The position numbers were made by a program, and so were the translations under genes. This document shows positions 1 to 6,632 of a DNA stretch of 64,000 nt, piece after piece (the stretch's first letter is position 1; each line of letters begins with the position of its first letter). The notes beneath the pieces were generated by a model. That model saw only the letters and a program-made list of their open reading frames with translations. It was not told the origin of the DNA and ran no database searches. The stretch comes from JANWXD01 sp035575135 (GTDB lineage: Bacteria > Acidobacteriota > Terriglobia > Bryobacterales > Bryobacteraceae), in NCBI GenBank assembly GCA_035575135.1, contig DATLYE010000050.1, positions 1-64,000 of the forward strand. The letters run 5' to 3'.

Positions 1-129
1 GTGGGCGAGCCGGGAGGCGGCCGCTACCGCGGCTATACCTACCTCTACACCGGCTTTCTTCCCCGGCTGGATCCGGCGTGGATCGGGGTGCTGCTTTGCG
101 ACAACCCGGTCGAGGCCTTCGGCGACTGA
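1..129 (+). CDS. C-terminal fragment of a protein cut by the window start
   Basis: Frame 1 is open from the first base to a TGA at 127-129 and gives 42 residues. The segment around GFLPRLDPAWIGVLLCDNP resembles the C-terminal strand of penicillin-binding-protein transpeptidase domains, where a GF-x-P-x-DP stretch is followed by hydrophobic residues and DNP/ENP. This is a weak similarity made by eye. The start and most of the gene lie outside the window, so the product cannot be assigned firmly. Confidence 0.4.
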   Translation: MGEPGGGRYRGYTYLYTGFLPRLDPAWIGVLLCDNPVEAFGD

Positions 130-157
130 GAGCCGTGCGCCCGGGCAGCGGCGCAGT

Positions 158-1042
158 TCATCCGCGGAGATCGCGAAAGGCCTCTTCGATCTCGCGCCGG
201 GCTTCGGGGCCGGGCACAGTGAGCGGCAGCCGCGGCGGTCCGCCATAGTAGCCCATCAGATCCATGGCGTATTTGAGGCCGAGAATACCATACTTCACGG
301 TCACCAGCCGCGCCGGGTGTGCGATCCGTTGCTGCCAGTCGAGGGCCGCCTCGGTCTGGCGGGTGCGGTGGCTCTCCCAGATGGTGATGCAGGCATACGG
401 AGCCGCGTTGGCGAAGGCGAGCACCGCGCCTGCGGCGCCGACGGCCAGCGAGGGGGCTAAGGTGGGCGCCGAACCCACCAGAACCTGGAACCCGGGCCTG
501 ACCTCCCGCACCATCTGCATCACTTTTTCCAGGTTCCCGGAGCTTTCTTTGATCGCGATGATGTTGGGATGGTGAGAGAGCTCCGCGACCGTTTCCGCCG
601 GAATGTCCACGCCGGTGGTCTGGGGCCAGTTATAAATCATGATCGGTATGCGACTCTGATCGGCCACGGCCCGAAAGAAAACCGCCTGGGCCTCGCCCCG
701 GCTCAGTAAGTTCTTGTAGTAATGGGGGGTGCGCACCATAGCGGCCTTGTAGCCGAGTTGGGCCGCACGGTTGGTCAGCGCCACGGTTTCGCGCACGCTC
801 TCCATACCGGTTCCGGCAATGAGTAACTTCTCCAGCGCGGCATATTCCGCGGCCCACTCCCAAAGACGAACCTTCTCCTCGGAAGTGAGCATGACGCTTT
901 CACCCGTGGAGCCGCAGACCACATAGCCAGCCAACGCCGTCTGGTTCCACTTCTCCAGGTTGTGCCGGAGTTTGGCTTTGTAGAGGTCGCCGTTGTGGTC
1001 GAAGGGTGTGGCGATGGGTACGAAGATACCCTGGAGTTTCAT
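158..1042 (-). CDS. dihydrodipicolinate synthase (DapA)/N-acetylneuraminate lyase family protein
   Basis: Class I aldolase TIM barrel of about 294 residues, the usual family length. Family marks are visible: GSTGES near residue 45 (pyruvate carboxylate binding), the Tyr of MIYNWPQTTG near 136, and the Schiff-base Lys of AIKESSGN near 163. The family includes 4-hydroxy-tetrahydrodipicolinate synthase, sialic acid lyase and several 2-keto-3-deoxy-sugar aldolases, so the substrate cannot be fixed from sequence. ATG at 1042 is preferred to the TTG one codon upstream. It lies downstream of the atp block but is separated from atpE by a hairpin, so it is probably a separate unit. A second DapA-like gene sits at 36247-37179. 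Confidence 0.85.
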   Translation of the reverse strand: MKLQGIFVPIATPFDHNGDLYKAKLRHNLEKWNQTALAGYVVCGSTGESVMLTSEEKVRLWEWAAEYAALEKLLIAGTGMESVRETVALTNRAAQLGYKAAMVRTPHYYKNLLSRGEAQAVFFRAVADQSRIPIMIYNWPQTTGVDIPAETVAELSHHPNIIAIKESSGNLEKVMQMVREVRPGFQVLVGSAPTLAPSLAVGAAGAVLAFANAAPYACITIWESHRTRQTEAALDWQQRIAHPARLVTVKYGILGLKYAMDLMGYYGGPPRLPLTVPGPEARREIEEAFRDLRG

Positions 1043-1052
1043 CAAAAAGACA

Positions 1053-1083
1053 GGGGACAGACTGCCGGCAGGAGCCTGTCCCC
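1053..1083. repeat. REP-like inverted repeat, possible atpE terminator
   Basis: GGGGACAG at 1053-1060 pairs perfectly with CTGTCCCC at 1076-1083, and the loop contains the palindrome TGCCGGCA. It lies between the end of atpE and the start of the DapA-like gene, both on the minus strand. No long T-tract follows, so it may be a dispersed palindromic element (GGGGACAGG-type palindromes are common REP sequences in many bacteria) that has been co-opted as a terminator or mRNA stabiliser. Only one copy was noticed here. Confidence 0.55.
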
Positions 1084-1092
1084 GGATTCCGC

Positions 1093-1389
1093 TTAGACGA
1101 CCTTCAAGAAGATGATCGCCAGCGTGTAGAGGGCCAGCGATTCAATCAGCACGAGGCCGAAGATCAGGGCGAACCGGATCGCTCCGGCCGCCGAAGGATT
1201 GCGCGCCATGCCCTCTGCGGAGGCGGCCACGGCCTTGGCTTGCGCCAGCCCGCACAGGCCCGAAGCAAAAGCCATGGAGAAACCGGAGGTGATGGCCACC
1301 CAGTTGGGACCGCCCTGCTGCGTCTGCGCCAGAACCGGGCTGGCGAGCAGGAGCAAAGCAGCCAGCGTCAGCATCAGCTTGACTTTCAT
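1093..1389 (-). CDS. atpE: ATP synthase F0 subunit c
   Basis: 98 residues: an N-terminal hydrophobic stretch ending ASPVLAQ that looks like a cleavable signal peptide, then the two-helix hairpin of the c ring. The polar loop reads MARNPSAAG (family R-x-P). The ion-binding acidic residue is the Glu of LIESLALYTL in helix 2. Aligned by eye to Na+-type c subunits, a Gln in helix 1, Glu-Ser in helix 2 and a Tyr five residues after the Glu correspond; H+-type rings usually have Ala after the Glu. AAGGAG lies a suitable distance upstream of the ATG. It is the last gene of the minus-strand hemD-atpZ-atpI-atpB-atpE series. Confidence 0.93.
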   Translation of the reverse strand: MKVKLMLTLAALLLLASPVLAQTQQGGPNWVAITSGFSMAFASGLCGLAQAKAVAASAEGMARNPSAAGAIRFALIFGLVLIESLALYTLAIIFLKVV

Positions 1390-1548
1390 CGTCGTGAGTC
1401 TCCTTGTGTGAAATATGAACCGCCCCAGGAGGTGGTTCCCGTCATCCTCTTGCAGCCGGGCTCACACTGGAGGGCGGGATGAAGCCGGAATCAACCCGTA
1501 TCGTCGGCGGCCGGCGTAGCTATGATCCGTCGGCCCGGAACCCCCTTG

Positions 1549-2286
1549 TCAATGCTCATGTTCGACGGCACTGGAGACGTAGATCATCGTCAGCAGGGCA
1601 AAGACAAAGGCCTGCAGGAAGGAAACGAAGACGTGCAGGCCCATGAAGATCGCCGGGATCGCCACCGGGATCAGACTCAAGAACACGAGCGTCACCTGTT
1701 CGCCGGCGAACATGTTGGCATAAAGACGGACCGTCAGGGAAAGCAGGCGCCCGGTGTGGCTGATGATTTCGATGGGAATCATCAGCGGTGCCATAACTTT
1801 GATCGGGCCGGCGAAGTGCGCCAGGTATCCGCCCACGCCGTGGGCTTTGAACCCCATCAGGTTGTAGTAAAGAAAGGTCACCAGGGCGCAGCCGAGCGGC
1901 ACGGGAGCAAACATCGTAGGCGACTCGAACCCTGGAATGATCCCAATCAGGTTGCAGAACAGAATGAACAGAAAGATCGTGCTGAACAGGTGCACATACC
2001 GGGGGCCTTCGTGACCGACCACGTCCTCGGCCTGGCCGCGCAAGAAGCCGTAAACGATCTCGAAGCAGTGTTGGAGCTTGCCGGGCCGGTCCACGGAAAG
2101 TCGGGGGCGCAGCACCGCAAACAGGACGAGCACGATGGCCACCACCAGCACTTGCATGGCCACGTAGTTGGCCCACGGCTTTTCCGGATTCTCCGCGTGC
2201 AGGCCCGCCCAGCCTAAGACCGTGTTGGCCACGCCGGCGCAATAGCGGTTCAGCAACGCCGTGAACCAGAGCTCATGCTCGGGCAT
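1549..2286 (-). CDS. atpB: ATP synthase F0 subunit a
   Basis: Multi-spanning subunit a of about 245 residues that forms the ion half-channels against the c ring. The essential Arg is in the TVRLYANMFAGEQ stretch, the family signature; NLIGIIPGFESPT is the conserved earlier helix. The start chosen is the ATG at 2286 (MPEHELWFT), overlapping the end of atpI by 14 bases, which indicates translational coupling; a longer reading to 2313 would run further into atpI. A 159-base gap separates it from atpE and carries the atpE ribosome-binding site. Confidence 0.94.
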   Translation of the reverse strand: MPEHELWFTALLNRYCAGVANTVLGWAGLHAENPEKPWANYVAMQVLVVAIVLVLFAVLRPRLSVDRPGKLQHCFEIVYGFLRGQAEDVVGHEGPRYVHLFSTIFLFILFCNLIGIIPGFESPTMFAPVPLGCALVTFLYYNLMGFKAHGVGGYLAHFAGPIKVMAPLMIPIEIISHTGRLLSLTVRLYANMFAGEQVTLVFLSLIPVAIPAIFMGLHVFVSFLQAFVFALLTMIYVSSAVEHEH

Positions 2287-2656
2287 AGACAAGCTCGTAG
2301 AGGATTTCCACAATAACGGCGGCAGCGGCCACGAACAAGCCGAGAATCGCGGCCGTCAGGTTCAATCCGAAATATCTCACTATAACATAGCCCGCAAGAC
2401 CGAACAGGAGGTAGCGCAGCGAAAGAAAAGCGAACAGCCGGCGGGAGGGGCGGCGGCCGCCCGGGCCGAGCGAGGCCACCAGTTGATGCAGCCAGCTGAA
2501 ATTCAGGAAGGAAACCAGCGCCCCGGCCAGAAAGCCGATGCCCCACTCCCAGCCCCGCAGCGCAGCTGCGGCCAGCGCTCCCGTCACGGCAAGCGCCGCC
2601 ATGAACGCCCGCAGCCGGCGCATGGCGCGGTCAAACGCCGCTTCGTCCGTGTCCAT
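2273..2656 (-). CDS. atpI: ATP synthase protein I (AtpI-like)
   Basis: 127-residue membrane protein with about four hydrophobic segments after a charged N-terminus. Its position directly before atpB, overlapping it, is the classic place of the small AtpI protein that helps c-ring assembly. No strict motif is diagnostic, so the call rests on size, topology and location. It overlaps the upstream atpZ-like gene by 26 bases. Confidence 0.75.
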   Translation of the reverse strand: MDTDEAAFDRAMRRLRAFMAALAVTGALAAAALRGWEWGIGFLAGALVSFLNFSWLHQLVASLGPGGRRPSRRLFAFLSLRYLLFGLAGYVIVRYFGLNLTAAILGLFVAAAAVIVEILYELVYARA

Positions 2657-2867
2657 TGTCGCGCGAGTCTTTCTGGACTTGGCGCAGCAGCTGGAGAAAC
2701 CCGGAGACGATGCCCAGCACCAGAAAGACAGGTTTCAGGAATGAAGTCCCCAACGCGCGATCCAGCAGATAACCGATGAGATACCCCGCGACCGTGGCGG
2801 CGGGCAGCAGGAAGGCAAGGGAGGTGTATTCGCCGATCATCACCCACCAGCTCCTGTTCCGCTTCAT
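2631..2867 (-). CDS. AtpZ/AtpI family small membrane protein
   Basis: 78 residues beginning MKRNRSWWVMIGEYTSLAF with two transmembrane helices, the second containing GYLIGYLLDRALGTS, typical of AtpZ proteins that accompany atpI in many atp operons. Its start overlaps the hemD stop in an ATGA arrangement and its end overlaps atpI, so the genes are almost certainly co-translated. AtpZ has been linked to ATP synthase assembly and possibly Mg2+ or Ca2+ transport in other bacteria; nothing here decides the role. Confidence 0.8.
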   Translation of the reverse strand: MKRNRSWWVMIGEYTSLAFLLPAATVAGYLIGYLLDRALGTSFLKPVFLVLGIVSGFLQLLRQVQKDSRDNGHGRSGV

Positions 2868-3691
2868 GGCCTCGCGCGCCGGCCCTCGAGGATGTGGCGC
2901 GCGCGTCCCGCGGTTTCGCGCACGAGGAAGCCCATCTTCGGGTGCGCGGGCTCCACGTCCGGTTTCAGGCCGTATTCTTCCAGCATTTCGGTGGTCGTCG
3001 GACCGATGGAGCCGATCACCGCCCGCCGGAGCCCCTCGCGAACCGCCTGCTCCACGCCCTCGGCGGCCGCGACGCGGAAAAGGTGCTCCACCTGAACCGA
3101 AGTCGTGAACAGCACCACGTCGGCCGCTCCGGCGGCGATGCGCCGCACTGCCTCCCGCAGCGGACCGGTGTCCTCGGGCAGATCCCACTGGTAGACCCGG
3201 ACCGGCGTGACCTCACGGCGCTGGGCACGCAGACCGGCCACGAGCTCGGGATTGGAGCGGCCGTACTCCTGGAGCGCGACGTGCTTTTCGGGCCGGCCGG
3301 CCACGGCTGCCAGCAGTTCCCGCCAGGTGTTCGGTTCCGGGACCGCAACCGTGACAGGGACATTCATCTCTTTGAGCGCCGCGGCGGGCTTGGGCCCCCG
3401 GGCCACCACAGTGATGCGGCGCAACGCCTCGGCGAAGCGTTCCGGCGGGTAGCGCCCGGCCAGCACACCCGCCAGCAGGCGGGTCCCCACTCCAGTGAGG
3501 AAGATGATCATGTGGAAGCCGCCGGCGAAGAGGCGCTCGGCAAAGCGAAACGCCTCTTCGTTGTTTTCAATGGGGGCTTCCCGCATCGAAGGGGCGACAA
3601 AAGGCTCGCCGTCCAGGCTGCGGATGAGCGCGCCCATCTCCGCAGCGCGCCGGCTCTCCAGGCTGATCACCCTTAGTCCGGCGAATGACAT
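2864..3691 (-). CDS. hemD: uroporphyrinogen-III synthase
   Basis: About 275 residues; converts hydroxymethylbilane to uroporphyrinogen III in tetrapyrrole biosynthesis. The two-domain HemD layout is visible: MSFAGLRVISLESRRAAEM at the start, FLTGVGTRLL in the first domain, VVLFTTSVQVEHLF in the second, and IGSIGPTTTEMLEEYG near the C-terminus (the family S-x-G-x-x-T-A-x-x-x-x-x-G region). The reading frame is open further upstream, but the ATG at 3691 matches the family N-terminus and avoids overlap with the oxidoreductase gene. It is coupled to the atpZ-like gene by an ATGA overlap. Confidence 0.87.
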   Translation of the reverse strand: MSFAGLRVISLESRRAAEMGALIRSLDGEPFVAPSMREAPIENNEEAFRFAERLFAGGFHMIIFLTGVGTRLLAGVLAGRYPPERFAEALRRITVVARGPKPAAALKEMNVPVTVAVPEPNTWRELLAAVAGRPEKHVALQEYGRSNPELVAGLRAQRREVTPVRVYQWDLPEDTGPLREAVRRIAAGAADVVLFTTSVQVEHLFRVAAAEGVEQAVREGLRRAVIGSIGPTTTEMLEEYGLKPDVEPAHPKMGFLVRETAGRARHILEGRRARP

Positions 3692-3701
3692 GACGTGCCA
3701 G

Positions 3702-5030
3702 TCAGAGAATCTCTTCGAAGCGCGGATCCCAGCGAACCTTGCGTCCGCGCTTGAAGGACTCAACCGACATGACGATCGTGACGGCTTCTTCGAAGGCGCG
3801 GTCCACGCCGCAGCGAGGCGTCTGGCGGCTCCGCACACAGTCGAAGAAATCCTCCATGTGGCTGGAGACTTTGATTTCGTCCGGAGCCATGGAGTAGTCC
3901 GGCGGCACTACGGCGTCCTGCGGCTGCAGGCCGAGCTGGCGCGCCGCCTGTACGGCGGCGGCCCGTTTCTGCTGGAACTCCGGCTTCCATTCGGCCCCGT
4001 AAGTGCGGCAAAAGCGCGGCGAGACCTCCAGCGTCTGGTCCCGTCCCAGAATCTGCGTGACTTCGCCGTTGTGCGTGTTGTGGAAGGTGCAGCCGAAGGT
4101 GATCGCCAGCTCGCGGCTCGGGTAATCAAAGAGCACGTGCCACATGTCGGGAACGTTACGGTCGCCCTTCCAGAAGTACGTGCCCCCTTGCGTCATGGCG
4201 GTCTCCGGGATGCCCATGCCCATGATCATGTTGACGCCGTCCCAGACGTGGCTCATCAGATCGCCTGCGATCCCGGTGCCGTAGTCCCACCAGCAACGCC
4301 AGGTGAAGAAACGTTCGGCATCAAAGGGATGGTACGGGGCGTTCCGGATGAACCGGTCCCAATCGATCGTGTCCGGATTGGCCTCCTTGGGCAGTTGCGT
4401 GATGTTGTAGGCGGTGTAAAACTTCCACTCCGGGGTATCGCGCGTGCGATCAATGTAAGTCCGCACCAGAGTGACCTTGCCGAGCTGCCCGGAGCGATAG
4501 ATCTCCCGGGCCTTGTGGTAGGCCGGCAGGCTGTTGTATTGGTGGCCGAGTTGCATGACGACGCGGGCGGATTTGACGGCGTCGCGCATCCTCTTGGCGT
4601 CTTCCAGTTTCGTGCACCAGCCTTTTTCCACGTAGATGTCCTTGCGCGCCTGGGCGGCGGCGATCACCTGAGGCGCGTGCCAGAAATCCGGCGTGGCGAT
4701 GATGACGACGTCAACGTCGGGATCCGCCACGGCTTTCTCCCAGTCTTTCACGATCCGCACCCTGGAATTCTTCGTCTGCTTCCGGGCGCGCTCGATATTG
4801 GGTTCGTAGAGATCGCAGATGATGCGGATTTCCGTGTTCGCCACGTCCTGCGCCTCCCGCAGGAGCTGAATTCCCCGAGTACCTACGCCGATGACCGCCA
4901 CGCCCAGAACATTGGCCGGGCTGCGCTGGGCAAATACGGCGGGAGCGTTTTGAAGGATCGCAGCGCCGGCGCCGGCAGCTGCGATGTCCTTGAAAAAAGA
5001 CCTGCGCGAGCGGGGGTTGGGATGGCTCAT
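3702..5030 (-). CDS. Gfo/Idh/MocA family oxidoreductase, Tat-exported
   Basis: About 442 residues. A twin-arginine signal (RSRRSFFKDIAAAG) leads into a Rossmann nucleotide-binding fold (VIGVGTRGIQLL), followed by the alpha/beta substrate domain. The family EKP motif appears as VEKGWCTKLEDAKR, so the catalytic Lys is kept but Pro is replaced by Gly. HPFDAERFFTWRCWWDYGTG and GDLMSHVWDGVNM are typical of this subgroup. Probable role: NAD(P)- or tightly cofactor-bound oxidation or reduction of sugars or cyclitols in the periplasm. A strong AGGAGGT precedes the ATG at 5030 by a few bases and decides the start. Confidence 0.9.
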   Translation of the reverse strand: MSHPNPRSRRSFFKDIAAAGAGAAILQNAPAVFAQRSPANVLGVAVIGVGTRGIQLLREAQDVANTEIRIICDLYEPNIERARKQTKNSRVRIVKDWEKAVADPDVDVVIIATPDFWHAPQVIAAAQARKDIYVEKGWCTKLEDAKRMRDAVKSARVVMQLGHQYNSLPAYHKAREIYRSGQLGKVTLVRTYIDRTRDTPEWKFYTAYNITQLPKEANPDTIDWDRFIRNAPYHPFDAERFFTWRCWWDYGTGIAGDLMSHVWDGVNMIMGMGIPETAMTQGGTYFWKGDRNVPDMWHVLFDYPSRELAITFGCTFHNTHNGEVTQILGRDQTLEVSPRFCRTYGAEWKPEFQQKRAAAVQAARQLGLQPQDAVVPPDYSMAPDEIKVSSHMEDFFDCVRSRQTPRCGVDRAFEEAVTIVMSVESFKRGRKVRWDPRFEEIL

Positions 5031-5202
5031 CGGACCTCCTGATTCCAAAGTCAGTGTGAACTCCGCTACCGATATTACGCCACAATGGAAGGAGTTTGCC
5101 GGGCAGGCGACGCCGCCTCGGAGTCGTTGTCGCCGGAGGCTCTGTTTCCAGGCGTAACTTCCATAAGCCCGCAGGCGAATACGTCGCTACGGAGGAACAC
5201 CG

Positions 5203-5775
5203 ATGAGACTGTGGCTGTGGTTGGGCATGGCGCTGGCCGCTCAGTTCGGTCCGAAGGACCAGCGCGCACTGCCGCCGTTCGACCTCGAGCGCGTGCGTCC
5301 CGGAGAGGTCGCCCCCGATTTCACCTTGCCCGCGGCAAACGGCAAGCCCGTGAGCCTGTCGGATTACCGCGGCAAGAACGTTGTGCTCGTATTCTACCGG
5401 GGTTATTGGTGACCCTACTGCACGGCGCAACTGGTCGAGTTGCACAAGCTCCTGCCGGAGCAACGAAAGGCCGACACGGTCATCCTCGCCGTAAGCCCGG
5501 ACCCCCTGGACAAAATCGGGCAGATGGCGGAGAAGGTGGAACAGCAATCCGGCGTCAAGTTTGCGATTACGCTCTTGAGCGACGCCGACCACCGCGTGAT
5601 TGACCGTTACGGGCTGTTGAACGAAACCGCGGCAAAGCAGAACCGTTTTCTTCCCCACCCGACCACGTACGTCATTGACCGCGAGGGCGTGGTCCGGTGG
5701 AAATTCACGGAGAAGGACTACCGGATCCGTCCGACCAATGAAATGATCCTCCGCGAGCTCGACAAACTCCGGTAA
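5203..5775 (+). CDS. selenocysteine-containing peroxiredoxin/AhpC-TSA-like thioredoxin-fold protein (UGA read through)
   Basis: Reading through one in-frame TGA at 5410-5412 gives a 190-residue protein with the continuous AhpC/TSA fold. Before the TGA: short signal-like segment (MRLWLWLGMALAAQ), GEVAPDFTLPAANGKPVSL, VVLVFYRGYW. After it: PYCTAQLVELHKLLP, VILAVSPDP, LLSDADHRVIDRYGL, HPTTYVIDREGVVRWKF. The TGA falls exactly where homologues have the active-site Cys of a W-C-P-Y-C type motif, so residue 70 is most likely selenocysteine in a U-x-x-C pair. A GGAGG ribosome site precedes the ATG. Both flanks keep the same frame with no other defect, which argues against a pseudogene. Role inferred: thiol/peroxide redox in the envelope. 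A candidate SECIS hairpin follows the TGA. Confidence 0.87.
5413..5443 (+). promoter_or_regulatory. candidate bacterial SECIS element for UGA 5410-5412
   Basis: Immediately after the UGA, GCAACT (5427-5432) and AGTTGC (5438-5443) form a perfect six-pair stem with the five-base loop GGTCG. The loop starts 20 bases after the UGA and begins with GG followed by U; a small apical loop with a G in its first two positions at about this distance is the known bacterial SECIS pattern, and E. coli fdhF also presents GGUC in its loop. Binding by SelB would direct Sec-tRNA insertion. Predicted by eye, with no folding calculation. Confidence 0.7.
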
Positions 5776-5796
5776 CCCCGGACCGCTCCGCGCGGC

Positions 5797-5802
5797 TATA
5801 AT
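5797..5802 (+). promoter_or_regulatory. TATAAT -10 box just upstream of the propeller gene (leaderless start)
   Basis: A perfect TATAAT ends eight bases before the ATG at 5811 and there is no Shine-Dalgarno sequence between them. Transcription would begin at or next to the ATG, so the mRNA is probably leaderless. The gap to the selenoprotein stop is only 35 bases. Confidence 0.55.
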
Positions 5803-5810
5803 CACAGGGC

Positions 5811-6590
5811 ATGACGCGGCGGGGCTTTCTGCTCGCAGGCAGTGCGGCGGCGCTGGGGTGGAGCCAGACAAGGACGCGGTTCCTGACGGAGGTCGCCCGC
5901 AAGGTCGAGCTCGCCTTTCCCACTCCGGGCCCGCAGCCGAACGGCTTGCAGGCCACACCCCACGGGCTGTGGATTCTGGATCAGAAGACCAACCGGGCTT
6001 CCCTGGTCTCCTACGAAGACGGCCGCCCGCTGCGGGAGATCGAAACGGAATCCGACCGCGGCAGCGGGATCACTTTCGACGGCGAAGCCCTCTGGATTGC
6101 CTCGACCTACAATGCTCTGCTGCTGCGTGTGGATCCGGGCTCGGGACGTACTCTAAAGAAGCTGCCGACGCCGGGCGCGGGTGTGGTGAAGTGGGGAACG
6201 CGCGGTTCGAATCCGGCGGTTACGGGCGCCCACGGACTGGAATTTCGCCGCAACCAACTGTGGGTGGCCGTGCCTCCCGCCGTCACGATCTATGTCCTCC
6301 ATCCGGAGGACGGAACCGTGCTGCGCTCCTTTGCGGCGCCCGGCGTGAGGCCCCACGGGCTCGGCTGGGATCCCGACGGAGCGCTGTGGTGCGCGGAAAG
6401 CAATTACCGGGCTTTTTTCAAGATCGCTCCCGCCTCGGGCCGAATCCTGAGACAGATCCTGCTGCCTGCCGCCGAGCCCGAAGTGAACGGTGCGGTCGTC
6501 GTACCGCACGGGATGACGGTGTGGAACCGCCAGATCTGGTTCTGCGTGGCCGAGACGGCGCAGGTGTACCGCCTGCCACTGGAGGGCTGA
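5811..6590 (+). CDS. Tat-exported beta-propeller (NHL/Vgb-like) protein
   Basis: 259 residues. An N-terminal MTRRGFLLAGSAAALG twin-arginine signal is followed by repeated blade-like strands: LWILDQKTNRASLVSY, ALWIASTYNALLLRVDPGSG, LWVAVPPAVTIYVLHPEDG, ALWCAESNYRAFFKIAPASG, IWFCVAETAQVYRLPL. This repeat pattern fits a six-bladed propeller as in streptogramin-lyase-like and SMP30/NHL proteins, which act as lactonases, glutaminyl cyclases or binding scaffolds. Catalytic residues are not recognisable, so the function is open. It is followed after 42 bases by an acetamidase-like gene in the same direction. Confidence 0.75.
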   Translation: MTRRGFLLAGSAAALGWSQTRTRFLTEVARKVELAFPTPGPQPNGLQATPHGLWILDQKTNRASLVSYEDGRPLREIETESDRGSGITFDGEALWIASTYNALLLRVDPGSGRTLKKLPTPGAGVVKWGTRGSNPAVTGAHGLEFRRNQLWVAVPPAVTIYVLHPEDGTVLRSFAAPGVRPHGLGWDPDGALWCAESNYRAFFKIAPASGRILRQILLPAAEPEVNGAVVVPHGMTVWNRQIWFCVAETAQVYRLPLEG

Positions 6591-6632
6591 GCGCCGCGCA
6601 AAAGGGATTCCCGGAGCGAAAAGGAGGACGCG

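Noticed and set aside
5203..5412. Reading the region as a truncated pseudogene ended by TGA
   Set aside because: The frame continues uninterrupted with conserved residues after the TGA, the codon replaces the catalytic Cys, and a SECIS-like hairpin follows.
5085..5603. Long plus-strand open frame over the selenoprotein gene
   Set aside because: It gives Arg/Ala/Pro-rich sequence without family similarity, while the overlapping frame with the UGA has a full AhpC/TSA fold; it is a GC-driven shadow.
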